A DNA stretch of 64,000 nt from Saussurea involucrata (Eukaryota > Streptophyta > Magnoliopsida > Asterales > Asteraceae), in assembly GCA_033807775.1 (NCBI GenBank), contig CM066313.1, positions 86,925,484 to 86,989,483 on the forward strand, read 5' to 3'. Positions 23,894 through 33,491 of this stretch are shown one piece after another (position 1 is the stretch's first letter; each line of letters opens with the position of its first letter). Under the pieces are notes generated by a model, which worked only from the letters and a program-made list of their open reading frames with translations, was not told the DNA's origin and ran no database searches. The position numbers were made by a program, and so were the translations under genes.

Positions 23894-25936
23894 TCGGAAA
23901 GAAAGTCGTGCCACGACTTTAAATACGGCGCTAGGTGGGAGGCAACCCACCAAGGTTTGCGGGTTTTATTTTTAATTTATGAATTTTGAGTGTTTTATTT
24001 GTTAAAAAAAAATTCCAACAGAGGGTTACGCGGTTTATCCCGCGGTTTGCAAACCACGGGACATTCTGTTAAAAAAAATTGATGTTGTCCTTGCTTTCTT
24101 TTTCCTTTTGTTTTTGTTCTTGCATCCCCTCTCCATCTTCTCCGGTGTCTCTCGATTGGCTGCTTCGACTGTTCAAGATTTCCGTTCATCCGGGCAACCA
24201 GGTATGTTCCAAACTTGCATGTAACGAGTGGTGTATGATGTGTGCTTTTTATTAGTTCAATGAGATGCAACAAACCTAAGTTTCACTTAGGTTTGGGGTG
24301 CCTCACTTTTAACATCTACACACTCACTTTTAATCCTGTGCAAACCTCGGTTTCACCGAGGTTTGGGGTTGGCTTTGTTTAACAAACCTAGGCCACGGCC
24401 TAGGTTTGGGGTGGCCATGTTTTGAAAATGCTAGAATAGCTGCTTGTGCTTAATGTTATGTTTTGCCTGTCTGATACCTGTAATAACCGCACAACGATAC
24501 TTGTCTTAAGTATCGCCTACGCCGACACCTACACATTGGGGACAATATGTGGGTACGGTTTGGGGTTGCCCAATCGGGCCCACGTATGCACGTAGATTTC
24601 CTGCACTTCTGAGTACCTAGATCATTTGAGCTAAAATTTTTGTTTTGAATGATTGAGACCAACCATTGTAGGAAGAATCTTGCGATAGCGACGTGACCAT
24701 TAGGGAAGGACTGGGAAAGGACATGACAAGGGACATTAGTGGAGACCACCCATGAGTGAGATTTGAGCCTAAAAGACGTTTTTCACTTCGAGGGATTCAT
24801 ACACTTAATTCGTATACACTCTTTCGAGTTCCTTGTCGTGAATATAGAATGATCTCGCTATATTATTGCATTGAGTAGCAAAGACGATCATCGGGATATT
24901 GGGTAAGGGTGTAGTAGACCATATCGTGTGGACCTTAAGAGATGATTTCAGGCATTGTGTGTTTGTTTAACCCTGTTTTTAGCTATCATACCCTTTTCAC
25001 CCAGTTGTGTGTAACCATAGCCCCTTTGTAGCCAAACACTCACCTTGTTCATTTCTAAACCCACCTTTAAACCCGAGCCAAAAGCCTTAGCCAACCCTAT
25101 CCGAAAGTGTGTCAATCTGAGCGGTAATGAATAACCGAAGATGGAGCGAAAAAGAAAGAATACCGGCCAGTCATGAAAATAAATAGAAAAGAGGTCCAAT
25201 GCAGCCCCAATAAGATAAAGAGGACCAATGAAGTCCCATAAAAAAATAGTTTAGATATTATTTACAGCAGAAATAAGAGAGTCAAAGCGACTCCATTAGT
25301 GACAAAGAGGGCCAAGTGATAGAATCGAAACCAGAGAAGTTCTTAACTGCTAATGGTTGACACACCGAGGACTTTGTTCCATTTACCCGTCGTTTCTTAG
25401 CCATAACCCTAGCCCCACTACAACCCTTGTAAAGACCCGGTTGATCTTTCGGAAAACACGATTAGCGTATACGACTACCTTTGCTAATATTCCCTGTCTT
25501 GCTACTTGATTCCTTTCTGAGATCGACTTTTTGGACACTTGTGCGTCTTTCTTTAAAGTTGTCATGTGATTTTTGAGTATTCTTGTACATAACTTCCTAT
25601 ACATGACAACATGTGCGATAACCTAGGTTCGAGTGCAAAGAGAGTATCCCGTGAGGTAGGGTCGAGGCGAAATGTTTTCCATAGTATGTCTGGACCCAGA
25701 ACAACCTTAGTGTAATCGGAGCAGTCACGAGTTCAACTTACAATGGAAAGTCATAGATCAAACAGAATGAGAATGAGGCGAGAGTGAGACAGGCATTCAC
25801 GGGTATGGGAAATCACCAGTGCATTACATGGTACCGATTGGGAGTTGTGCAGTTATTACATTTCTCTGATATATGCTTTTATTCTGTTTTTATCGCTAAT
25901 TTGCTTGGGGACAAGCAACGCTCGGTTTGGGGTTGT
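23894..25936 (+). other. Non-coding 3' region of gypsy element with hairpins and PPT
   Basis: Two kilobases without a recognisable protein. 24271-24410 holds three perfect hairpins, each followed by GGTTTGGGGT. The last such purine-rich word (CTCGGTTTGGGGTTGT, 25921-25936) abuts the 3' LTR and is the polypurine tract. Confidence 0.75.
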
Positions 25937-27194
25937 TGATAACGCCACTTTTTGGCGTTATTTTCGGTCCTAAAACCAACGAGATTGGCTTGTATTTAAG
26001 CAAAGAAGCGGAATTTTACGGTTTATCTAGTGGAATGTGCAGGTTTATTAAAAGACAGTAATCTCCGAGAAAAGAAGCTAAAAAGAGCCCAAAACGAAGC
26101 CCAACGGAAGCCCAAGATCTTAGTCCAAAACCGCGGCACACAGTTCCCAAACCGCGGCCCAAACCGCGGCACACACTGTTCCATGCCGCGACGCGCACTG
26201 TTTCAGCATCCTTAAGTCCGTTTTTTGGGAATTTTAGGTCATTATTCGCGCATCTTTTCGACGACGACCAGAGGCAGTTTAGGGGCGATTTTGGGAGACT
26301 TTTCGGAGTTTTTGGGGTCACGTTAGAGGATCAATCGGAGCCACGTTCATCAAGCAAAGTAGATACAAACACGATAGAAGGGATTACATCATTCCATATG
26401 TTTTCTTCCATTGTTCTTGTCTTTTCTTTTGTGTTTGAATCCACCACTGACATGAACTAATTCCAGATGTTGGGGGTTGGAATGAATATGGTTTGAACAT
26501 ATGAACAGATGATTTGAACTCTTATCAGTTTTTTTCTTAATTAATGAAGCATGTGATTTCGTTCTTAACGCTTTTGTGAGTTTGGCCAATTTACAATTGA
26601 TTTGTTGCTAGCAATTAAGTTCGAGATAATAGATTGTTATTTAGAATTACAAATTGCATGCCTAAGGTGAGAAAGGAGATAGAAATATTCCGAGTAAACC
26701 TTAGTCCCTTTACAATCTTGTGTTTAATGTGTTTTGAACTACATAGGTTAAGATTGAGAGATTTAACTTATGTTTTCCAAGATAAAACTTGCGGTTGCTT
26801 GAAAAAGAACCATTGTTTATAATAAAAATCGTTGTCGCTTGAGAAAGGGCAACGGTGATCTCAAGATTGGGTATTCATTAACGAGAATAACTGGTAATTG
26901 TTTTGGGTCAGATGTTTGTATGTGAAAACCATAGGATTCCCAACTCTCAACTGTTTTCTCTATCGAAGTCTTTTAAGTTGTTCCCGTTCCGTGTTTGATT
27001 TAGTTTAATTGCCATTGATTAGTTTAAAACCAACCTTTCAAAATATCGACAGTTCAGTTAATAGCAATTGTGGTCATTGTGATACTTAGTTCCTAGTTCC
27101 CGTGAATTCGATACTCGTACTTACCGTACGTATTACTTGATTTCGACACCGTACACTTGCGGTTAGATTTAGGGGGGTGTAAACCCGCCTATCA
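25937..27194 (+). repeat. 3' LTR of gypsy element
   Basis: Nearly identical to the 5' LTR except for a shorter GC-rich block (26128-26205). It ends CCGCCTATCA. Confidence 0.85.
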
Positions 27195-28451
27195 AATATC
27201 CAATAACGTAAAAGCACTTAGGACTTATACCATACTGTCGATGCCTATCCGTGCCTCAATGTGGGAAAACTAGCGTTCCGACATCGGTCATAAAGTCTAT
27301 AATGCCAAGGGATCCATTACGCTCGGTGCCGACATCAAAAGTTTCCATACATAAATTCTTAATCACGTATACGGATACATATATATATACACATATGGTC
27401 ACATGAATGATTTTCCTCAAAATACCATTGTTCCATATCACATTTCCAAATACCATATTTATCATATAGGGCTCATTATTCCAAATACCTTATCCAAATC
27501 CATCCATAATACCAAAACCCTAGTTTTAATCCACAAAGTAAAATCTCACGTATTGGCAAATCTCACATTTAAAATCAAGAAATTTATATGTAGGCTCAAT
27601 ATAGTTCACATTTACTCTTACCAAGTTCTCATCCAAGTAAAACCCCCAAATCTCTTTACTTGAGATTTTTGAGCAAAAACAAGAACTTAGTGAAACAAGA
27701 CACAAGATAGTTAAAGCTTGATAAAAAGAACATTTAATGTGTATTATAAGTCACATAGAAAGGATGAACTCACCTTGGAAGGCTTGTAAGGTAAAAACCT
27801 AGTTTTACTTGGGAAACCCTAGAAATGGAGAACTTTATGACTTTAATGCTTTTGCCCCTTAACCCATCTTCTTCTTCCTTGCATCAACTACAATCTAAGT
27901 AGGTAAAGTGATAGCTTGGAACCCTAAGATCTTTAAGTGAGGAGAGAGAGGAAGGATTTGAGAGAAAATCGTCTAAATGGAGGGAGAGTCGACCTAGAAC
28001 TGAAAGTAAGGTAAAATGACTCTAGAATCCTTCTAAACTCGATATAAACCACAGAAACCGACCCCTCTCTCGCGACATTGCCCGGCGACTTTGCCCAGGG
28101 CATAGTCGCCCTCGACCTGCACCTTTCTGTTCGTTTTTCGTTTTTGCTGCAAGGGTGCGACATTGCCCCAGCGACTTTGCCCGTGGCATTGTCGCGGGGC
28201 ATAGTCGCGATTCAGGTCCAGGCTGCTGTTCTCGAGCCTTGTTTCACGACGTTACACGCTAAACACGAAAGATTGATGTACTAGGTTGGTCTCTTGCATG
28301 CGGAAATAAGATTCATGTATGGGAGTTACGTTTTGCAAGCATACGCACACATACATACACACAAAAATTGTCTACACTTAATTATGTTTCGAGACGACCA
28401 ACCCAAGAGATAGAGGGTAACTTACGTAAATGTTTGGGGTGTTACACAACC

Positions 28452-28886
28452 CATCCAACCCTCAAGTTCTCGTCTCCACCACTCAATCCACATGGCATCA
28501 ACGGCTCGGTCATCCCGGAGATCAAGTCTTGAAGTCATTAGTTTCGAATAATTTTATTTCATGTACTAGCGATAAATTTAGTGTTATTTGCAACTCTTGT
28601 CAAATTGGAAAGCATACCAAGCTTCTTTTCTTTATTTCCAATTCTATTGTTTCGCATGCGTTTGAAATAATACATTCCGATGTTTGGACTTCTCCCATTT
28701 CTAGCGTTAGTGGACTCCGTTATTATGTTATTTTCTTGGATCATTTTACACATTACTTGTGGGTTTTTCCTCTTAAACAAAAATCCGAAGTCTTTGCAAA
28801 ATTTCAAGAATTCTTCCACTACGTCAAAACCCAATTCAACTCTACTATAAAATCTTTTCAATACGATAACGGGGGGGGGGGGGGGG
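28452..28886 (+). pseudogene. Copia integrase, frame broken in a G homopolymer
   Basis: Begins exactly after the target duplication. It has the GAG-pre-integrase motif WHQRLGHPGDQ, the first catalytic Asp in IIHSDVW, and the second in FQYDNGG. A run of 17 G at 28871-28887 breaks the frame at the YDNGGEY motif. The frame resumes after it (EYNNKQFHNFF). Confidence 0.82.
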
Positions 28887-29660
28887 GAATACAATAACAA
28901 ACAATTTCATAACTTCTTCGCCTCAAACGGAATCCAATTCCGTTTCTCGTGTCCACATACATCCCAACAAAATGGGAAATCGGAACGCATGCTTCGCACT
29001 ATCAATAATGTGGTTCAGACCTTGCTTGACCACTCTCATCTTCCTCCCACATATTGGGTCGAAGCTCTTCATATGGCCACACACCTTCTCAATATTCTTC
29101 CCTCTACATCCATCAACTTTGACACACCACACTACCGGTTGTTTCAAAAACACCCCTCCTACTCTCATCTTCGTGTCTTCGGATGCTTATGCTACCCCCA
29201 CCTCACCACTTCACATAAATTAGCCCCTCTCAGCACACCTTGTGTTTTTCTAGGTTACCCGACACATCATAGGGGTTTCCGATGTCTTGATCTCTCCACT
29301 CGACGCATCATCATCTCTCGTCAGGTCGTGTTCGATGAGACTATACTCCCGTTTGGTTTGGTCACTCCAACCAACCCCCCATCTTACTCCTTTCTCGATG
29401 ATCTCTCGAACACCTCTCCTCTCTTACAAGACATTCTTCAATCGCATCGCCCTACTACCACCCCTACAGTCCCCTCAACCTCCTCACCATCACCTACGGC
29501 CCACCCCCACCACCTACGGCCCCCTCACCATCACCTACGACCTCCTCTCCACCGTCACCTACGGCCTCCTCACCATCACCTACGACTTCCTCTCCATCCT
29601 TCCCCTCCACGTCATCACCCACGGTCTCACCTCCTGCTCCTCATCCAACACACCCTATGA
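28887..29660 (+). pseudogene. Copia integrase C-terminus and linker
   Basis: Encodes MLRTINNVVQTLLDHSHLPP, a copia integrase end with HLRVFGCLCYP and FLGYPTHHRGFRCLD, then a Pro/His-rich linker from a repeated CACCTACGGCCTCCT-type minisatellite (about 29500-29600). The linker is out of frame with RT downstream. Confidence 0.75.
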
Positions 29661-31279
29661 CGACCCGTGCTAAGAGTGGGATCATCAAACCCACTCAGCG
29701 CCTTAACCTTCATACTGCATCCATCGCCCCCTTACCCCGGTCCCATCTACAGGCACTACAGGATCCTCACTGGCGACATGCCATGAATGAGGAATATCAT
29801 GCACTTATCACGAACAAGACTTGGGTTCTTGTTCCTCGACCTCCCGGGGTCAATGTGGTTCGGTCCATGTGGCTTTTTCGCCACAAGTATCACGTTGATG
29901 GTTCTCTCGCTCGCTATAAGGCCCGTCTTGTGGCCAACGATCGTAGTCAGCAACAGGGAATAGACTATGACGAGACTTTTAGTCCGGTTGTGAAACCGGC
30001 CACCATTCGCACCGTTCTGAGTATTGCCGTCTCTCGGCACTGGCCCATTCACCAGCTTGACATGAAGAATGCATTTCTGCACGGCCACCTTCAGGATACT
30101 GTGTATATGCATCAGCCACCGGGTTTCCATGATCCTCGATATCCAGATCACGTTTGCCTTTTTCAGCGCTCCCTCTATGGTCTCAAGCAGGCCCCTCGGG
30201 CATGGTATTATAGATTCGCGCAGTATGCTTTACGGCTTGGTTTCCAGCATAGTCGATCTGACACTTCGTTATTTATCTACCACTCACCACAGGCCACTGC
30301 TTATCTCCTATTATATGTGGATGACATCATTCTCACTGCATCGTGTACCGCCTTTCTCCAGCAGATTATTTCTCATCTCAGCCATGAGTTTGCCATGACA
30401 GATCTGGGTGCCCTTAATTATTTTCTAGGTATCTCAGCATCTCGATCACCTACAGGACTGTTTCTATCCCAGCAGAAATACGCAGCCCAAATTCTTGAGC
30501 GTGCAAATATGCACAACTGTAAACCCGCTCGCACCCCGACAGAATCTGCTCACAGATTAGACGCACATGGTCCACCTGTTGCTGATCCCACATTATATCG
30601 CAGCCTTGCCGGGGCGCTTCAGTATCTCACCTTCACGAGACCAGACATTGCTTTTACAGTGCAGCAGATTTGTCTTTATATGCACGACCCCCGAGAGCCC
30701 CACTTCCATGCTCTCAAGCGCATTCTCCGATACATCCGGGGTACCTTGACTCACGGTCTCCAGATACATGTCTCCCCCTCTTCCGATCTTATCGCCTATT
30801 CTGACGCAGATTGGGGGGGATGTCCTACCACACGAAGATCCACTTCCGGATATTGCGTTTTCATATGTGACAACCTTGTGTCCTGGTCATCCAAACGTCA
30901 AGGTGTCATCTCTCGTTCTAGTGCCGGAGCCGAGTATCGTGGAGTCGCTAATGCCGTCGCTGAGACAAGTTGGATCCGAAACCTTCTTCGCGAACTCCAT
31001 AAACCACCCACAAAAGCAACCATTGTATACTGTGATAATGTGAGTGCGGTTTACATGTCATCCAATCCGGTTCAACACCAACGCACGAAACATATAGAGA
31101 TTGATATTCACTTTGTCCGGGACAAAGTTGTCATCGGCCACGTTCGAGTCCTTCACGTTCCTTCAACCTCTCAATATGCCGATATCTTCACGAAGGGGTT
31201 ACCTACATCTCTGTTTCATGATTTTAAATCCAGTTTGAACGTTCGAAATCCGGATGTTCAAACTGCGGGGGGATGTTAG
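29657..31279 (+). CDS. Copia reverse transcriptase and RNase H
   Basis: 540 residues, open throughout. RT motifs: ARLVANDRSQQQGIDYDETF, MKNAFLHGHLQDTVYMHQPP, YGLKQAPRAWY and the catalytic YVDD at residues 220-223. The RNase H begins near D383 (SDADWGGCPTTRRSTSGY) and ends with HIEIDIHFVRDKV and ADIFTKGLP. Upstream domains are broken, so this is an open remnant of pol and not a complete polyprotein. Confidence 0.88.
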   Translation: MTTRAKSGIIKPTQRLNLHTASIAPLPRSHLQALQDPHWRHAMNEEYHALITNKTWVLVPRPPGVNVVRSMWLFRHKYHVDGSLARYKARLVANDRSQQQGIDYDETFSPVVKPATIRTVLSIAVSRHWPIHQLDMKNAFLHGHLQDTVYMHQPPGFHDPRYPDHVCLFQRSLYGLKQAPRAWYYRFAQYALRLGFQHSRSDTSLFIYHSPQATAYLLLYVDDIILTASCTAFLQQIISHLSHEFAMTDLGALNYFLGISASRSPTGLFLSQQKYAAQILERANMHNCKPARTPTESAHRLDAHGPPVADPTLYRSLAGALQYLTFTRPDIAFTVQQICLYMHDPREPHFHALKRILRYIRGTLTHGLQIHVSPSSDLIAYSDADWGGCPTTRRSTSGYCVFICDNLVSWSSKRQGVISRSSAGAEYRGVANAVAETSWIRNLLRELHKPPTKATIVYCDNVSAVYMSSNPVQHQRTKHIEIDIHFVRDKVVIGHVRVLHVPSTSQYADIFTKGLPTSLFHDFKSSLNVRNPDVQTAGGC

Positions 31280-31318
<39 letters not shown>

Positions 31319-31441
31319 ATATTGTATTATTGTAGATAGCCTTTCCAGTTAGCCCTTTAGAAAAGGCCCATGGCCCATTATTGTTGTATATCTAGTCATT
31401 GTATTCTCTATTTTGAATTGAAGGAAATTGATTCACTATCA
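31274..31441 (+). repeat. 3' LTR of copia element
   Basis: 168 bp, TGTTAGTCGATATAT...TTCACTATCA, preceded by the purine tract GCGGGGGGA. It contains an AT microsatellite (about 31283-31313). The last 62 bp match the truncated 5' LTR at 17894-17955. Confidence 0.85.
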
Positions 31442-32145
31442 CTACTCAAGTCATGTCCGGTCCCAAAAACGTGGATAAGTCTCTTTCTTCAAATCAATGC
31501 CATCTGATCTAGATGGCTAGGTTTCTTCTATTTCTTTCCGAGAAAAATACCATTGCCCACCATTTTCCTCTGCCTTGTTATCATACTCGATCTCTTCCGA
31601 TCGAATGAAGCTCCAAATCCCCCTAGTTAATAGGATACACTAAGGGGCTGATTTTTTTTAAAAAAAAAGAAAAAGAAAATCTCTTAATACCTCTGAAATC
31701 TGAATCGATCAAACGTTTTTACATTCAGACCGTTTTTTTTTCCAGACTTTGAAGGCTCTTAAATTTGAAGTTAGAAAAGGTAATCTAATGTCTTATAACC
31801 TCTTAAAGCACCACTTCTTATTAATCAGAACTAAAATAAGATTTCAGACCTATTAAAAAAACAAACGCCACCCAAGATGACCATCACCTACCTGTGTAAA
31901 ATATGTATTTAACAAGATTCATAAGAATATTACCTTTGATAAAATTTATCATCCGCGGTTGCAGATATGATAACTTTAGAACTTCAAACTAGATATGTTT
32001 ACTTCCTATCACCTCATATCTTTTTAGAAAATACAAATTTAACAAGATAATGTGAAATTAATTAGTTGATTGACTACATTATCTTAACTAAGCACTATTG
32101 CCACTTGATTCGAGCACTGGAATTAATATACATGCAGAAGCTACT
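31442..32145 (-). pseudogene. Inverted fragment of cyclin T 5' region
   Basis: On the minus strand, 31870-32145 matches the leader intron end (about 2680-3049) and 31455-31640 matches the first coding exon (AGGAAAATGGTGGGC, TTTTCT(A/C)GGAAAGAAATAGAAG, CATCTAGATCAGATGGCATT). The start codon region is deleted and GAAGAAAACTCG has become GAAGAAACCTAG, a stop. About 200 bp of foreign sequence lies between the two parts. The copia 3' LTR abuts it. Confidence 0.8.
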
Positions 32146-32222
32146 TGAAAAAGTTTCAAAGACTCGAAGTAGATAACCGAACAAGATAAAACTTGAAAAC
32201 TTTCAAAGACTGGAAATTAGGA

Positions 32223-32381
32223 AGGGGTCGCGCAAACGCAGGCCCCCGCTATCACAAATTATGACGTAGGCTCGACCACTTGGGCCGACCTTAGGACGGC
32301 ACCCCTCCTATGTGCAATGGAGGTCACTAACCTAGACCATGAGCCTTCTTGATCACTCATTGATCCCGTCAAGGTAAGTAT
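32223..32381 (-). ncRNA. U1: U1 snRNA copy 3, 5'-arm variant
   Basis: About 159 nt. The 5' arm reads ATACTTACCTTG, so position 11 is U instead of G. Loop I is the canonical GATCAAGAAGG and the Sm site AATTTGTGA is acceptable. USE (complement of 32448-32457, TCCCACATTG) and TATA (complement of 32403-32412) are intact with 35-nt spacing. This may be an expressed U1 variant with altered pairing to the exon end of 5' splice sites. Confidence 0.88.
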
Positions 32382-32402
32382 GTTCTAAGTTGTTCGACGA
32401 TC

Positions 32403-32457
32403 TTCTTAAATAGATTTAGACATAGGCTACAACTTCTGTTTTATTATCAATGTGGGA
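32403..32457 (-). promoter_or_regulatory. USE and TATA box of U1 copy 3
   Basis: Complement gives TCCCACATTG then TATTTAAGAA, the same as the U1 promoters at 13.7 and 51.5 kb. Confidence 0.8.
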
Positions 32458-32712
32458 TATACCCACAAAGAAGAAACCTACCTAATTTGTATTTTGCATG
32501 GCTTTGGAGGGTGGTGTTTGTTGGCTCTGCATCCATAATTCCATTTTTCTTATCATCATAAAAACTTCAAGATATATAGCGTCTAAAATAACTAAGGGGT
32601 TTAAATAGCAATGTGTTTTTCGAGTTCAAGATAGTTATATATATGAGCATTATACATTTTTCCATAAATGTTACAATCAATAATAAAAACACTTTAGTTT
32701 AAACTGCAAATT

Positions 32713-32727
32713 GTAGGAGGCATTCAA
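32713..32727 (-). pseudogene. U5 3'-end stub
   Basis: Only the last bases of U5 plus its 3' box (TTTAAACTGCAAATTGTAGGAGGCATTC on the plus strand, about 32699-32727) remain, joined to the U1 copy 4 downstream flank. It marks the breakpoint of a ~0.5-kb tandem duplication: 32200-32727 is repeated as 32728-33250. Confidence 0.75.
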
Positions 32728-32743
32728 AGACTGGAAATTAGGA

Positions 32744-32902
32744 AGGGGCCGCGCAAACGCAGGCCCCCGCTATCACAAATTATGACGTAGGCTCGACCAC
32801 TTGGGCCGACCTTAGGAAGGCACCCCTCCTATGTGCAATGGAGGTCACTAACCTAGACCATGAGCCTTCTTGACCACTCATTGATCCCGTCAAGGTAAGT
32901 AT
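32744..32902 (-). ncRNA. U1: U1 snRNA copy 4, 5'-arm variant
   Basis: Tandem duplicate of copy 3 with the same ATACTTACCTTG 5' arm. Loop I has one further change (GGTCAAGAAGG). USE (complement of 32969-32978) and TATA (complement of 32924-32933) are kept. It lies 334 nt downstream of U5 copy C on the same strand. Confidence 0.87.
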
Positions 32903-33236
32903 GTTCTAAGTTGTTCGACGATCTTCTTAAATAGATTTAGACATTGGCTACAACTTCTGTTTTATTATCAATGTGGGATATACCCACAAAGAAGAAACCT
33001 ACCTAATTTGTATTTTGCATGGCTTTGGAGGGTGGTGTTTGTTGGCTCTGCATCCATAATTCCATTTTTCTTATCATCATAAAAACTTCAAGATATATAG
33101 CGTCTAAAATAACTAAGGGGTTTAAAATGCAATGTGTTTTTCGAGTTCAAGATAGTTATATATATGAGCATTATACATTTTTCCATAAATGTTACAATCA
33201 ATAATAAAAACACTTTAGTTTAAACTGCAAATTGTA

Positions 33237-33358
33237 GGAGGCATTCAAATAAATGAAGACCTCTCAAAAAATAGGCGTATGCCACTTTATACAACGAACA
33301 CACGGTATTCTTTAGTAAAAGGAGAAAGAATAGTTCGCTTTGGGCTCATTGCATGGCT
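33237..33358 (-). ncRNA. U5: U5 snRNA copy C, loop mutated, likely pseudogene
   Basis: Alignable over its whole length, but the invariant loop is CTCCTTTTACT instead of CGCCTTTTACT, and the Sm region reads ATTTTTTGAG instead of ATTTTTGGAG. The USE is kept (complement of 33432-33441); the TATA region is degraded (CATAAACAAG). The changed G is part of the universally conserved loop, so it is probably non-functional. Confidence 0.85.
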
Positions 33359-33491
33359 GCGTGACTTTTTGAAGAATGCTGAGGTCCTTGTTTATGCCTG
33401 AGTTTTTAGCTCCATATTTGCACACATGACCCGATGTGGGAAGGAATGCATTATGGTATATGATACTCTCTCTATATGTGATCTTCATTTA

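Larger units (their letters stand above)
20150..27194 (+). mobile_element. Non-autonomous Ty3/gypsy (Athila-like) element with gag-protease only
   Basis: LTRs 20150-21483 (1334 bp) and 25937-27194 (1258 bp), each TGATAACGCC...CTATCA. Flanks AATGT/AATAT look like a target duplication with one change. The primer-binding site TGGCGCCGTTGCCGGGGA (21490-21507) suits tRNA-Asp. The interior has gag and a protease but no RT, RNase H or integrase between 23894 and 25936, so it must be mobilised in trans. It is inserted in the solo-LTR-like element. A second copy lies at 42802-44745. Confidence 0.88.
19540..28446 (+). mobile_element. Solo-LTR-like element inserted in copia, itself split by gypsy
   Basis: Starts TGTAACGCCCTAAA and ends TTTGGGGTGTTACA, flanked by the perfect 5-bp duplication CAACC (19535-19539 and 28447-28451). 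Without the gypsy insertion it is about 1.86 kb (19540-20144 plus 27200-28446). It encodes nothing recognisable. TG...CA ends with a 5-bp duplication and no coding interior fit a solo LTR of a large element; a non-autonomous LTR unit is the alternative. Confidence 0.75.
17894..31441 (+). mobile_element. Ty1/copia retrotransposon, split by nested insertions
   Basis: A truncated 5' LTR (17894-17955) and primer-binding site TGGTATCTGAGC (17956-17967) are followed by gag (18106-19150), protease (19104-19534), then after the nested insertion (19540-28446) integrase, RT and RNase H to 31279, a purine tract (GCGGGGGGA) and a 168-bp 3' LTR (31274-31441). Only 62 bp of the 5' LTR survives, the rest being replaced by RT sequence. 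The coding region also has independent frame breaks, so it is inactive. Confidence 0.88.

Noticed and set aside
28489..28900. Minus-strand 113-codon frame
   Set aside because: Shadow of the copia integrase; its start is produced by the G homopolymer.
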